Shown here: piece by piece, positions 51,131 through 63,877 of the stretch | How the letters are laid out: each line of letters starts with the position of its first letter | Position numbering within the stretch: the stretch's first letter is position 1 | Assembly: GCF_010183535.1 (NCBI RefSeq) | Contig: NC_071332.1 | Span: 11,718,001 to 11,782,000 of the forward strand | Length of the DNA: 64,000 bases | Origin: Caenorhabditis remanei | Lineage: Eukaryota; Nematoda; Chromadorea; Rhabditida; Rhabditidae | Direction: 5' to 3' | Program-made: the position numbers and the translations under genes | The notes under the pieces: generated by a model | Told to the model about the DNA's origin: nothing | Seen by the model: the letters and a program-made list of their open reading frames with translations, nothing else | Database searches by the model: none

Positions 51131-51386
51131 ACATCAATCTCATCCAGAAATTGAACAATTCATCTTTCTTGAATTTTGCCACAGCTTGTAACAATTTCAA
51201 TCTTGTTTTTTTTTGTTGTTTCAAACAACCAAATTATTTAATTTAAAATACTGTTTTGTTCTCTCTTTCAGAATGATCCGATTCAAACAATAAGAATCAT
51301 AAAAGCCCTTTATTTTTCATTCATTTTTCATAATACTCCTAATAAACCTTTCTTCTACTTTCCTAGTATTTTTAAATCGAAATTGT
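51131..51386. terminator. Convergent 3' ends of the Argonaute and BTB genes
   Basis: Only 256 bp separate the two stop codons. AATAAA-like signals occur on the plus strand near 51341 (CTAATAAACC). The 3' UTRs may overlap. Confidence 0.5.
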
Positions 51387-52884
51387 CTACTTTTTGTTCT
51401 GTCCTCTCGTCTGATCGAATCCAAGACGTTTCAGATCTTCAACTGTGAAGGACATTGCGGTATTACAGTCGTCGACACTGAAAAAAGAGATTATTGCCAA
51501 GTGTCAGATGAAACTGGATGCATACTTGCAATCAGCTGATTTACTGGACCTTTCGAAATTTGTGTGCGACGATGAGCTGAAAACAAATGGGAATGGAAAA
51601 AGGGAATCTGGTAGATGCAACTCACGCATTTGTTATTTCTGCAGAAAGAGTTCCTGGAAGTGTGACAACACCCAGAGAAGTTGGATCATTGCTCAGAGAG
51701 ACTGATGGAGTGATCACCGACCTGAAAATGGGAAAGCCTGATAGAGAAAGAAGAGATACACTCACTTGTTACTGGGTGGTTGATATCCCGAAGACTCGGC
51801 ATAAGTGAATTCGATCTCCAGCTGAGAACAGAAATTTCAAATTGAATTGGATTACTGTACCTACCGTATCATTCTCTCCCATCTTCAAACGAACGCATCT
51901 TCCAACTGCGACGGGAAGTGCTGTCTGAATCAAAGAATCACGGAAATTAACTAATTCAGCATAAGTCATTGTTCCGAATGTCAATCCACGAAGAATATTC
52001 GAAGCTCGGTGATTACTCAGACGACGTTCATAAATCCATTTCAATGACATATTGATTATATCAACTTTCTTCAAATCTTGAATTCTTGACGATAACATTG
52101 TGATGATTGTATTAGTGGAGAGTTTCAGAATCTCTTCGTATGGAATCTTGTTTGTAGAGGATAGTTCATGAAGAGTTGAGACTATTTCACTGACAGTTTC
52201 ATCCGATACAGCCAGCATCGTGGACGGAGAATGTGGAATCTGAGAATGGTGGTTCAGGGATCAGAAGTAAAATGACAACTCACCGCTTTCAGATTGGCTG
52301 TAATCAGATTCAGAACATCCACACATTTGCCTTGTTTTGCCAGGACAATCAGTTTCTTTTCAACTTCTTCTTGCAATGAACTGACTCCAAAATAAGAAAT
52401 TGCCTCCAGATCATCATGCAAATTTCCAAAACAAAGTTTGACCTAAATTTCATGTTATTTATAAAGATTCTCTATTTATAAAGATTCTCTATTAGATGAT
52501 TCACCTTTTCGAAATACATAAAATCCAACACTTTTTTAACGCTTTCCTTCTTCAAAAACTTCAAATCCAAATCAAATTTCTGTGGTTTCTTCAATTTTTC
52601 AGAGAATGTTGATGAGAAAGCAGCCAAAATTACAGAATGAGTCATAATAGACTCATCTTCAAACCGAAGGCGAACATCACACAATTCACGAAGTTCTGTG
52701 AAATCGGAGCGGAGGAATTGAGCGATTGGATCGGAATGATGGGCGGAACCAGTTACATCAAGACTGGAAATTGAAGAGTATTCGTAGAATTTCTTCTCAG
52801 AAAAATAGTTTTTTGTCAGGAAACTGACCAATTTGTCATGTCGATGCGAAGATTTCTTGTGCGGACTTTGCAAAAATCGTTCAT
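51387..52884 (-). CDS. BTB/POZ-domain protein, 380 aa
   Basis: Probable BTB protein, either a Cullin-3 adaptor or a scaffold. Exons (minus): 52884-52829, 52763-52505, 52442-52284, 52239-51865, 51821-51766, 51721-51626, 51576-51526, 51477-51387 (1143 nt). The BTB core is at about residues 45-110: ELCDVRLRFEDESIMTHSVI, then LAAFSSTFSEKL and VLDFMYF. A helical BACK-like region follows. The C-terminus ends VEDLKRLGFDQTRGQNKK. I chose the ATG at 52884 (MNDFCKVRTR) because it follows a TATTTCAG acceptor at about 52899 and splices in frame via GTCAGT. The open frame through that 65-nt intron has no ATG. It lies head-to-tail 326 bp downstream of the zinc-finger gene. Confidence 0.75.
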
Positions 52885-53210
52885 TTTCTCTAGTGCTTCT
52901 GAAATATTCGAACGTCTTCGCGTTTCCTTGCCTAAACTCACTTCTTTTCTGTCCGGCTTATTTCAATTCCGGTTTACGTTTTGAGAAATGATTTTAAATC
53001 TACGAAGAGTTAAGGATGGGATGGGAATGAATTTGTGATGGAATAAAAAAATTAGGGCGTTCCGGTTTTTGAAGGAAAAAATCACTGTAACAGAGATTAC
53101 CGGGATGTTTTTCACGCGAGAAAAGTACGATATGTGTTGCTCTGTGTTGTCAGAGGAAAGACAAGTAGCTAGGTTTTAATAAATCAAATTTATTAACTTT
53201 CTATACAACA

Positions 53211-54350
53211 TCAATTATTCCCTAAAACATCAACATCCTCGTAGTTGTACTCGATATCTCGATCCTCGTAGAAGTCCTCCGTTGACTGAAATTCAAAGGG
53301 TTTTTCAATAAAATAGAACAGTGGCATAATACGCGTTAGTATTGCACGAAAAATTAATAATTACCTGAAAACTTGGTTGATTCTCTCCTTCTGGAACGTC
53401 TGATCCTGTTGATACATCTATTTGACCTCTGTAATATTATTACATGTAATGAAATGAGAGATTTAATAAATAATATAATTGGTCAGTGATTTTTAAAAAC
53501 TACGATGTTCAACAACTAGTTTTTAGTTGAGCGGAAATTATGGAACTTTGCATATCCGATGTATGAAAAAGTATGATTTTACTTACATTTCATGTCTAAT
53601 ACAGTACGGAAGTTGGGCCCTTTGAGCTCGAAATTTGGACATTTGTACTTTTTCTATTAATTTAAGACCATCATCAAGTCGTTCTCTCGAAAATGATATA
53701 GCCAAGTCGTCTGTAGTTTTCGCATTTTGAAGACATTCCATCCATTCGCTCTCTTTTTCGAAATCCGTTCGTTTTATTAGCTGAAAAATGAGAAGAATTT
53801 TGTTTGAGCTACCGAAGTTCTGAATTGAGTTCATACTGGAAAATGATTTAGTGCAGGACCGTGAAAACAAGTTGAATGATGTCGTCCTTCTGCTTCTGTA
53901 TGAAATGATAAATGTTTGCATCCAGCACATCGATAAGGACGATACTGTATATGATAACGGAGCATATGATATTCAAATGCCGCCCATGTTAGATAAGCTA
54001 ATGAGCATATTTCACAGACTGGCTTTGGAACATCTTCTGGAATCATATCTCCGTATGAATCTGGATTAAATGGAGGGAGTGGCTGTAACGGTTGCTGCAG
54101 TGGTCGTTTTCTCGATTGAGCTGAAATTAGTACCAGTGTTTGTTTGTGAGAATTATTCCTTTACTAAAATATTACATTTGACCACAGTAGAGACCGGAGG
54201 AATAATCCTCACTGTACATTGTCTTTGTGGTAATCCATTTGAGTTCTGAAATTCAGGATTTTTCTATTTTATTCATTTTCCAGTATTACTTGATGTTTTA
54301 CTTACAAGTGCAACTAAATAATCTTCATTTTCGGCAACTGGCTCGCTCAT
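53211..54350 (-). CDS. Zinc-finger protein, 243 aa, function unknown
   Basis: Exons (minus): 54350-54306, 54245-54176, 54120-53837, 53780-53587, 53428-53365, 53285-53211 (732 nt, in frame from [15 protein letters not shown] to VDVLGNN). Two zinc-finger-like modules lie at about residues 67-115. The first is a C2H2 finger, [20 protein letters not shown] then RYH. The second is [12 protein letters not shown] followed by HHSTCFH. The C-terminal third is charged and ends in an acidic tail ([12 protein letters not shown]). This suggests a nuclear nucleic-acid-binding protein. I do not recognise an orthologue. It is divergent from SF3B2 with 454 bp between starts. An AATAAA follows the stop on the minus strand. 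Confidence 0.72.
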
Positions 54351-54804
54351 ATTTTTGGAAATCGGCTATTCAGACTTTCAGTCAACTTTCTAAATATGAA
54401 AAATGAATTAATATTTCTCAGTATTTGAAAGAGAAGACATTTTGTGAAATTGAGAGACGCAGAGAAACTGTCGTCAGTTGTAATGCATCGTCGCAAACAC
54501 CACTTCATTGCGGACTCTTCGAATTCAATTTTTCCCAATTTTGTGTGTTTCAAGGGGTTTTCAACGTTTTCAGATCGTTTTACAGAGATTTTCCACTGTG
54601 AAATACATTGATTAGTCTGAGAAGTGTTTGACAAATTGAGTTTGAAGACAGAATGGCGTCGTTGACGCATTGTAGTCGACTGGTATTCGATGTTCAATAT
54701 GTTACAACTTTTACTTGAACACTTAAACAGCTGAAAGATGAATTGCTTATCTTATTTGTTTCCCCATTTTTATATCTCCATCATCTTATTATTGCTTTTT
54801 TCAG

Positions 54805-56836
54805 ATGTCCGGGGATGAGGACTACTACTCAGACGATGAACAAAACAAGAACTTGAGTAAGAAGGAGCTTCAGGAATTGAAAAGAAAACAACAGAAAAAT
54901 AAAAAGAAAAAGGAGTCAAAGAAGCGTGCAAAAGCCACGAAGCAAACAGAATCAGAAGTTCCAAAACCGGAAGAAACGAAAAAGGAGGAAACTGATGAAG
55001 ATCTCGGAGTAGAAATTGAATATGTCGGGGAGACGATCGAAATAGGACCTGATAATCCAAATGCTCAGTATTTTGCAGCTGTTTTTGACGCTTTCAAGGT
55101 GGGAAATGATGAATACCAGTATTTATAAACCGGCATTCATTTTATCACAGAAGGTAATGTTCATTATTCCTTTTTTAGATTTCCACTGACTCAGAAGATG
55201 GTGTCTCATACGGCCATCATGTTTCAAAAGGCGAGAAAAAGGATGATTTGGGGAAGGTAGGACAAGCTGAACGGATTCTTCAAGAAGAAATGGAAGAAAG
55301 AGCAAAAGAAAATACAGATGAAAAGCTATCTCGCCGAAAACTGAGAATTTCTCTGCAACCAAGTATTGCAAAACTCAAAGAAACTACAATCCGTGCTGAT
55401 GTCGTCGAGTGGGCAGATGTAACATCTAGAGATCCATATCTTCTGGTTGCTATGAAATCTTATAGAAATACTGTATCAGTACCACGTCATTGGAATGCAA
55501 AACGAAAGTATCTTGCTGGAAAAAGAGGATTCGAACGTCCACCCTTTGAATTGCCAGATTTCATCAAACGAACTGGAATTCAGGATATGAGAGAGGCTCT
55601 TCTGGAAAAAGAAGAAAGCCAAAGTCTGAAATCAAAAATGCGAGAAAGAGCTCGTCCGAAACTCGGAAAAATTGACATAGACTACCAGAAACTTCACGAT
55701 GCATTCTTTAAATGGCAAACTAAACCAGCAATGACCAAAATGGGTGAATTGTATTATGAAGGAAAGGAAATGGAGGCAATGATGAGAGATAAGAAGCCTG
55801 GAGAAATGTCGGATGAGTTGAGAATTGCACTCGGAATGCCAATCGGGTCCAATGCATTCAAATTCCCACCTCCTTGGTTGATTGCTATGCAACGTTATGG
55901 TCCACCGCCAAGTTTCCCTCACATTAAAATTCCAGGATTGAATGCTCCAATTCCAGGTAAGCAAAAGTCAGAATTGAACTCTACCTAATAATTGCTTTCA
56001 CTTTTCAGAAGGATGTGCTTTCGGTTACCACGCGGGAGGATGGGGAAAACCACCAGTCGACGAGTATGGTCACCCATTGTATGGAGATGTATTCGGATTG
56101 TCAGCTCCCGCATTCGAACCAGAAGACGAATCACAAATTGAACGTCGCTATTGGGGAGAAATCGGTTCAGATGAGAGCAGTGATGAAGAAGAATCGGAAG
56201 AGGAAGAAGATATGGATGAGGATGATGAGGACGAAGTTACAGGAGGATTCCAAACACCAGCACCAGCTGAAGGATTGATCACACCATCTGGAATGACTAC
56301 AGGAATCACTGGAATTGAGACTCCAGATACAATCGAGTTGAGAAAAGGAAAAGAGAGTTCAGTATTGGGGACAGATACACCAGCAGCTGCTTATCATATT
56401 ATTCCGGAGAAGAAGAATGAGAGAATTGGCGGACAAATGATGGCGTCTACCCATACCTACGATCTTTCGAAGAAGCATGCTGTTAGAGATGACGGAGTTC
56501 AAATTTCATTGGATCCCGAATCTATTGATATGGATGAACAAGGACTTGCTGCTAGATATGAAGAACAGTTGAGAAAACAAAAACATCGAGATGATGATGA
56601 TGAGGATAGAGAGGATTTGACTGATATGGTTGCTGAGCATACCGCTAAACAGAATGTGAGTTTCTGAAAATCATGATTTTCTTTACTTGAAATTTTAACA
56701 AAAAATTTTCTTTGAAATTCAATATAAACTTTTTCAGAGAAAGCGGAAAGTGCAAGACGACAAGAAGAACAAGACATCCTCGTCATCTTCATCATCTGGA
56801 ACCAGTGGAAAGAAGCATAAGGACTTCAAGTTCTAA
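54805..56836 (+). CDS. Splicing factor 3b subunit 2 (SF3B2/SAP145), 605 aa
   Basis: U2 snRNP SF3b subunit that anchors the snRNP upstream of the branch point and binds SF3B4 (SAP49). Exons: 54805-55098, 55179-55956, 56009-56655, 56738-56836 (1818 nt). The N-terminus is acidic and then Lys-rich. The DUF382 core (about residues 165-290) includes VPRHWNAKRKYLAGKRGFER and PPFELPDFIKRTGI. The PSP motif spans the second intron (PPSFPHIKIPGLNAPIPEG then WGKPPVDEYGHPLYGDVFG). An acidic stretch and the C-terminal DPESIDMDEQGLAARYEEQL are typical. The start follows TTTTTTCAG at 54796-54804, a probable SL site. It is shorter than human SF3B2 (about 895), which has a longer Pro-rich N-terminus. Confidence 0.95.
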
Positions 56837-57058
56837 ATTTACATTCCCCAATTTTTATTCCTGTTCTCCACTAATTTATTTCCCCTTAATTTTTCCAACC
56901 ATTTCTTTTTCTTTCTGATGTTCTTCTGTTTCTAAAGTTCTCCCTCTACAAACTGTGAATTATGAGTTTATCTTTATTCTCCAATCTAAATATTATTTTT
57001 CTGTAATGCGTTTTCAACATATTATATCAAAATAGAAAAAAAGCAACAAATTTAGCAC

Positions 57059-57988
57059 TCAAATCCTTCCGATGACCTTCACCATCCTTGTTTTCCTCCA
57101 CAACTTCTCACTCTTCCTTCTTGAAATTCCGTTCATTTTTCTTATCGGCTTTCTTCTGATTTGAGCTACGAAGTTCGGCGATTCTGCAGTTTTCGGAATA
57201 TCTTGAATCACTGCCAGATCCTCGAAAAACTTGCGATTGTTTTGGCGAAAAGGGAGAAAATCCGGAGATGTCGGAGAAGCAGAAGGCAAGAAAGCGAAGG
57301 GTGGAAGTGTAGAAATCGTTGTGGTAGTGGATGGGGTCGTGGTTGTTGTTGTAGTGGTTGTAGTCGTAGTAGACGTGGGCTTTATGACTTCTCCAGTGCC
57401 TTGAAGCAAACCGAAGAGGTAATCTGAATCCATTTAAATTAGACTTTGAAGTGAGAAATCAGCACTGTTACCTGCCATTTTCTTGATCAAATGATCGGGA
57501 ATCTTTCCACTCATCACAGAAACAGGCGGTCCCTTGGGTCTGGTTATTGTCAAGTTCAATTCTGGATGCATCTCGATTATTTGTTGTTCGGATAGAATCA
57601 CTTCTTGCACTGTATTCTGAGAGAATGAAAGCGATTTGAGAGGAGAAACTGATGCAAATACTGGTATTCGGAGTTCGGATAAACGGAATTTCTTGTCCAG
57701 AAAGCATCTCCTTTTAAGCTAACGGATAATATATGAAATCTGAAAAACCCCAAACAATCTGTCTTCAAACTTGACAAGAAGTTTCGAATAAACACGAATT
57801 GCACGACCCTGAAATCTCACTTGATCCCATCAACTCACTTTACTCTCCATAGTCCTGACAATATCTCCAATCACTGCATTATTCAATTCATATCTATCTT
57901 CAGAGTCTCCATTTGTAGATGCTGACTTCATCAATATCAGAATCATCAGAATATTCAGAAGACGTCGAACGACGAAGACGGGGTTCAT
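57059..57988 (-). CDS. Secreted protein with Thr-rich linker, 264 aa
   Basis: No family recognised. Exons (minus): 57988-57839, 57808-57776, 57718-57472, 57423-57059 (795 nt). An N-terminal signal peptide is visible (hydrophobic LLNILMILILM, then SASTNG). The middle is charged and without cysteine repeats. A run of about 12 threonines followed by PSTTTTIST at about residues 160-185 suggests an O-glycosylated linker. The C-terminus is strongly basic (FVAQIRRKPIRKMNG, RRKSEKLWRKTRMVK). The 33-nt second exon depends on a weak GTCAAG donor and CCGTTAG acceptor. It is the only join I found that avoids a stop, so that part is less certain. The ATG 57988 is preceded by a frame open to a GTG but no ATG. 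Confidence 0.6.
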
Positions 57989-58832
57989 GGCTAATGGGGC
58001 CGACCGGACAGGAAAACCGAAGAGGAAGAAAATGAAGAAGAAGACGTCGTTGGCAGAAGACGATGTTAGCACAGACAGAGAGACAGGAAGGTCGAATGCA
58101 AATTGGGTGATTCAGGAGAAAAAAGAGAGAAGTGTGAAAAGAGGAAATATTTGAGAAATCGTCCTTTTTTGTTGATTTTGAAAATGAAATAAAATGGGTT
58201 CAGATGATGAGAGAGGGGGGTCATGGAGGTAAAGAATCACAAGGCGAACCTCGGAAAAAATGGGGAAAAGTGTTCAAATTCAAGGTGATGGAAAGCAATG
58301 AATGGTCAGGGATCAACAGTTTCGGTCATTCGAAAGTTTGGCAGAATTTTGAATCTGGAGAGGGAAACACTTGTCATCGGCCATCACAAGCAATGAAATG
58401 TCAAAGTTATAACCCATTTAGCAAGGACGTTCCTTATTTATTTTCACTGGACATTTGCATTGAAAAAATTCAAAACTTAATTCTTGATAGGGATGTTGAG
58501 GACTCACAACTTGAAACATAGAGTTCAGTGAATCCGTCTCACATCCGAAGCTTTTAAAAACTCTGTTTCTTAAAGTCCTCGCAAAATCAGAGGTTTTGGA
58601 AAATGTGTATCTCTCACTTTATTTTTCTAGGTTTGTTTTCACATACATGGATCTTTGATTTGATTTTTCCAGATGTTATCGTCAAAATCTCCGAAGTTCA
58701 AGTGAATCAAATGTATTACAGAAAGAACAGCTTTTCTAAACAAAGAAAAATACAATTTTTACAATTCGTTTTTGTACAAACATAACATTAAACCCTTAAT
58801 TTTAAACAATCTCATCTGAATTTACACATTCA

Positions 58833-61348
58833 TCACGTCTTCTTCGATGTTGCCTCCTCAACAACTTGTCTGATTTCTCTCAAACTCTCGAGAATATGGT
58901 TCAAGAATCGATCAGCATTCGTGTTCTTCATGGAATTCCATGTGGTAACATGGAAACTCATACGGTCTCCAGTAGTTCCAATAGTGTAACAGACTCCATA
59001 ATTCGATCCATCCGGACAAGCGAATCCACCAGCTGGCCAGAACAAAGCTGGCTCTTTGTTCAGTGCTTTTGCGTATTCAACCATTTGATGTTGAGGGGTT
59101 TGACTTGTTGAAAGGGACCAATTCCTCTTGAAGACATTGTCCAAGAACGGAACTTTGATTTCGAGGTAACGGGCGACGACGTAGAGAGCGAAGAGATGAC
59201 GATCAACTCCTCTGAAAAATGAGAATTTTAGCTATTGAGTTACACAAAAAACACTATTTCACTTACTTTCCGGCCATAGCAGTTCTATAATAATCTTGAT
59301 GATGATCACAAGCCTCCTTCAGTTTCTCCAATTTCTTCTTCGAATCCACCTCTTTTTTCAGCATTGTTCTGACGAAGTCACATGACCAAACACTACAAGA
59401 TCTCACAGTTTCAGTTCTTCCCTCCTTGAATAGTCTCATAACTGCCGGCTCGTAAGTCTGCTCGAACTTCCCTTGATCCTTGTAATATGCCATTTGAAGT
59501 GCCATTTGAATGTATGCATCTGGTGAGACTCTCGCCTTTTTCATGAAATCTTTTCCGTATTCTGTGAAGACAATATTCGAGTTACTGAAGTCATCTGCCA
59601 CGTGTTTCGATGATTTGTATGCTTCATCAATAGCCTCAAGAGTCTCCTTATCCATATCCCAACAGAGTCTTTCTGGTTGTGGAACATGTTCAATCGGACC
59701 AATACAATGACCGTCTGGTCCATATGGATGCTCAAATTCCTCGTGATATTTGATGTATTCACGGACCTGAACATAGATCATGGCGTCGCATGGAGAGTGT
59801 TCCGCGTTCGAGGAGAACTGAAAATTGAAAATGTAAATACGAAGACTCTTTTAATGTGAACTCACTCTTCCATTTTTACTGAAAATATAAACACTTGGCT
59901 TGTCACACCACAGCATATATCCATCTCCATGAAGAGCTCTCGCGTATTCTCTTCCATACTTTGTCGAGTCGTTCTCATCGAAAAATCTCTCTTCTTCATC
60001 CAAAAATACAATTTCCAAAGAATTCTCAATAAAAGTCAGTGATTCTTGATTGACTCCGCCCTTCGAGAACTTCTCATTTCTGATTTTAGCCCACAAATCT
60101 CTTGGTCCAATTGTCAGTGCAGACAAATATTTCTCTCCGGATTGAGATTTGTGATCTTTCGAATCAAGAATCATTTGGAAACTCTTCTCCAACTCCGACG
60201 GTTTAATCATTCGTTTTCCATGGAAAATATCAATTTTATACCAGCATCCCTTATGATAAACTGCAATGTGCTTAGCATCGGGAAGTCGAATCATCTTGTC
60301 ACTGGTCTCCGATGGAATTCTGAGAGTACGGTAGTATTCAGCATACTGTTGAGCACAAAGTGGGATTCCTCCGAGTGAAACTGGCTTCATCTTCTCTGTT
60401 TTGAAGATATCATTACAGAAATGTTGACGGTTCAAAGTGACGTAAGCGGCACGGGCGGCTTGAATTGATGTGGTCTTCTGGTAGATGACGTCAGCACAAC
60501 CGACATTTGTACGGATTAGAGAGTCACGGTAACGCATGTAAACGACCTCTTTCCACCAGTCGGAGAGCTGAAAAATACATTTATTTGTATGCTGTTCACA
60601 ATTCGAGAAGAATCAAACAGATTCTCCAAAACTTACATAATTCTTCGACATTGCCCATTTCATCCAAAGCTTATTCTGAAGTCCCGAAGCAACAGTTCTC
60701 TTGAATTCCTCAGCTTGTTCTGACATCTCCAAATGCTCTTTTTCCGATAGAATTGGCTTCATTGTCAACAAATATTTTTCGATTGTATCCTCAACTTTCG
60801 GTGGCATCAACCATGGAAGAATCCCTTGATAAGCAAAGAAAGTGGCTCTTTTCGAAATGAATCCAAGAGTGACCATGAAGATTTTGGTAGCCAAACTTGG
60901 CTCCTTTCCAATTTCCTCGAATAGCCATCCATTGTAGTAGAGCATAAGAGTCAGAGAGCAACGGATTACTGTAGTTACAGTAAGAGCAGTGATAGTTCCG
61001 ATAAGAAGAGAGTAGAAAGTTTGAGCGAGAAGGGATTTCCTGAAAAAGTAGAATTTGTAGGCATAAGTTAGATGAGTTCATTTTGAGAGGATATCAGGAC
61101 ACTAGCACACACAGACAGAAGTTCTCTTCGACGTACCCCAACAATCCGTATACGATAGTCTCTGCAATTTTCGGTGCGAAATTCATGAAATTCATGTTGA
61201 TTGCATCCAAAACTGTCCATAACGTCAAAAAGAACACAACTTCTCTTGTGAGAACTGGGAATAGAGCATACTCTAATTGTTTTCCACAGTATCTCACATT
61301 TCTTCTGATTATCCTATCCAGTGGAACTGGACGGGTGGTTTTTGCCAT
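58833..61348 (-). CDS. Carnitine O-palmitoyltransferase (CPT1-like), 748 aa
   Basis: Transfers long-chain acyl groups from CoA to carnitine for mitochondrial entry. Exons (minus): 61348-61137, 61039-60637, 60567-59866, 59817-59267, 59211-58833 (2247 nt). Two N-terminal hydrophobic segments (about 36-55, VVFFLTLWTVLDAI; about 78-104, FYSLLIGTITALTVTTVI) give the hairpin topology of outer-membrane CPT1. The catalytic histidine is H446 in NAEHSPCDAM. Other family motifs are KGVDRHLFALY and TSQTPQHQMVEY near the C-terminus, and YYRTLRIPS for substrate binding. The start ATG follows a TATTGCAG acceptor. Worms have several cpt genes, and I cannot say which this is. Confidence 0.92.
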
Positions 61349-62999
61349 TTGTGATCTGCAATAGTTGATATTTCCAAGTGTTTTCACTGAAGTAGAGCGA
61401 CAATGGACGAGTAAATTATTAAAATTTCAAAAAAAGAGCCGAAAACCTGAAAAAAAACTAAGATATTCGTTCACCAAAAACCTGAAGAGAAATTCTCTAC
61501 TGACTCATCTCTACTCATTCTGAAAAATCGCAACATTTTCACTCCTTTTTTCTGATAAAAAGTTCACAGGAATTTTCACTTTCATTTTCATGGCACGCAT
61601 GGGAAATGATAAGAATCTGATGTGATAAGAATGGAGTAATTTTGGCAGAAACGGACTTTTTATCAGTTTTTGTTGTACTTGAATATAGTTTACTCTGAGA
61701 ACTTTAAGGGCAGAATGATAGGAATACGCTGGTTGCAGAGATGAAGAGAGACACTTCTGGAGCATATGAAGATTCAGAACTCATCACTACCTACAGTAGT
61801 TACCTACAGTATACTATTACAGTTCTAATTATAAGTTACAGTAACTCTCCTGAATAAAAAGCTGTCTCCTTGCAAAGAACTACTACGATACTCGTTCATT
61901 AAGCAAGGTGACTGGAAAAACTCTTTGCAGAAACTGGACATTTATTTAACTCGAGTCAAGAGATTCTAACCTAAATCTAGAAGTTTTACAGTAATCTCCA
62001 AAATAACTTCAAGTAATCAAAACATTGAAAAATAGGTTGTCTGGTGTCACATCTACCGAGACACGACTCCGAATGAGAGATGTCTTTTTCCCATGCCTTC
62101 GTCGTATTAGTGCAATCGGAGACAGGCCCCGCCCCCTTTTGTGTTACTCCCGTCAGTCCCCTGGGGGCTGAGGGTCGAAGTCCACTTGTTAGAGATGCCA
62201 GAGTCACTTCTATACAATGAGGCTAGAGACGCAGAGGAAATGGAAAAAGGGGTGGATGGAGAGAGATGGAAAATGAGGAAGAATGAGAGAGACCGGCTTT
62301 TGGAAATTAGTGACTGTTTTTGTTCGATTGAGCGATCGAGAGTTGTTTTTAAAAGCAGTAGAAAAATTCAAGGAAAAACGTGGAAGAGTATTTGACACAG
62401 ATAAAACTCAAAGTGAAAAAAATTCAGATCTGTATCAATTAGAATAAATTTGATATCAATTAAGTAACAGACCTCAAACTTTTCGTTTCGATCTCTCGAT
62501 CTGAATCTGATTTCATCTTGATGAGACAATGGGATAGAATACTCCAAAGCTGAGATAGAAACAAAAGAACAGATGCATCTTCTTTTCATTTTTTCAGACA
62601 TAAAAACTCAAAAACAGCTGAAAAACAAAAAGAAAAGAGGATGTTGTTTTTGGTCTTCTCTGAGAAAATTGCGTTGTTTTGGCTCTTAGTCTTGAAAAGT
62701 TGAGTTGGAGAGCTGAGAGATATTCATAATTACAGATAACATGAAAGAAAATGTTGCGGTCTGAAGAAATTCTTATTTGCTTCATGTAATATCCTGAGTG
62801 TCTGAGATATCGAAGATCATTTTAAAGATTGGAAGATTGTATAACAAATCTGTCTGAACACATTCTGAACTTTTCCCAGTGTATTCTTCATCTCATCTTT
62901 TATAAAACCGGTGCTCTTTCGGTACTCGCCTGCAAATGTTTATTCAAATAACACCACTTTTTCACAAAACAACAGTTTATACATCCAAACATGGTCAGT
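61349..62999. other. Upstream region of the CPT gene
   Basis: About 1.65 kb of AT-rich DNA with one GC-rich block at about 62120-62175 (CCCCGCCCCC, an Sp1-like box, and CCCCTGGGGG). No gene or RNA was recognised. Confidence 0.4.
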
Positions 63000-63877
63000 T
63001 ACTTCAGTTTCTTCCTCCAACCCCACGTGCTCCGTCCGATTCTCATTAAAAGCAAAATTCCAGACGTAATCAACAAGCATCTGAAAATGTGATTTACAGC
63101 AAACAATGTTTCCACATGCGTTGATTCACTGATAACTTTCCCTTTCACTTCAACCTTTTATTTAAAAATGAATAGTCGAAAGGTCGATCCACCTTTGCCC
63201 CGCAGACGTCGTCCTTCATGACACTTTGTCACTGATAACCCCCGAATTGCTGACTAGTGTTATGTTTTGTAGAAATGAAATTACAGATCTATATGTCTAT
63301 TTTTACAAATGATTACTCCATTTTTGGTTTCCAGTCCTTGAACACTTCTTACTCGGTCAACAATAAACAATTAGGGTGATCCTTAGAATAGAGGAGATCA
63401 GATGAATCTCCGATGACGAAGGAATGACATAATGTGTGTTAGGAGAGTGTCTTAGAACTCCGCCCCCAGAGTCCAAAGGGCGATCTACAAACAGGCCTGA
63501 GGAGAGGGAAACGATGGATGAAATGAACGGAAGGGTGCACTTTCAAAGAGAAGAGAGCAGATGGCAGGTGGCATCGAAGAGGAAGAAGAAGGGAGGAGAA
63601 GAACGTGTATAGAAGATGGCATGACGAGCCAAGGTTTCTTGAAGATATGAATGGGAGATGAAGTATTGAAATGGAAGGGGTACGGTAGAATGAACTCACT
63701 CTTGTCTTTCTGACTAATGTGAGCAGAAAAAGAAAAATCCCGGATACCTGAACCAAAATGTAGATGATGTTGATAAAATAGCGTTGAAACCAGCAACACC
63801 CTTCTGAAAATATAGACCGAGACACCGGACAAGTGAAGTTGTATAAACGGTTTTTCAATTGGAAGCATACCATCCAT
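63000..63877 (-). CDS. 3' part of a membrane protein (tetraspanin-like?), cut by window edge
   Basis: On the minus strand the exon ending at 63700 encodes EGCCWFQRYFINIIYILVQV then SGIFLFLLTLVRKTR. It has a Cys-rich end of an extracellular loop followed by one transmembrane helix and a basic stop-transfer, as in the EC2-TM4 region of tetraspanins. A GTGAGT donor follows. The next plausible exon starts near 63081 after ATTTTCAG. In phase it reads MLVDYVWNFAFNENRTEH. In another phase it gives a second hydrophobic stretch, so the end is unsettled. An acceptor ATATTTTCAG at about 63805 precedes the exon. The 5' part lies outside the window. Confidence 0.35.

Noticed and set aside
58204..58521. 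105-codon plus-strand ORF between the secreted protein and CPT genes
   Set aside because: No recognisable motif, SL site or polyadenylation signal. It cannot be told from chance.
63439..63690. Extension of the right-edge ORF past the GTGAGT donor
   Set aside because: The frame beyond 63700 is intron. Composition changes to random Ser/Phe/Leu-rich sequence.
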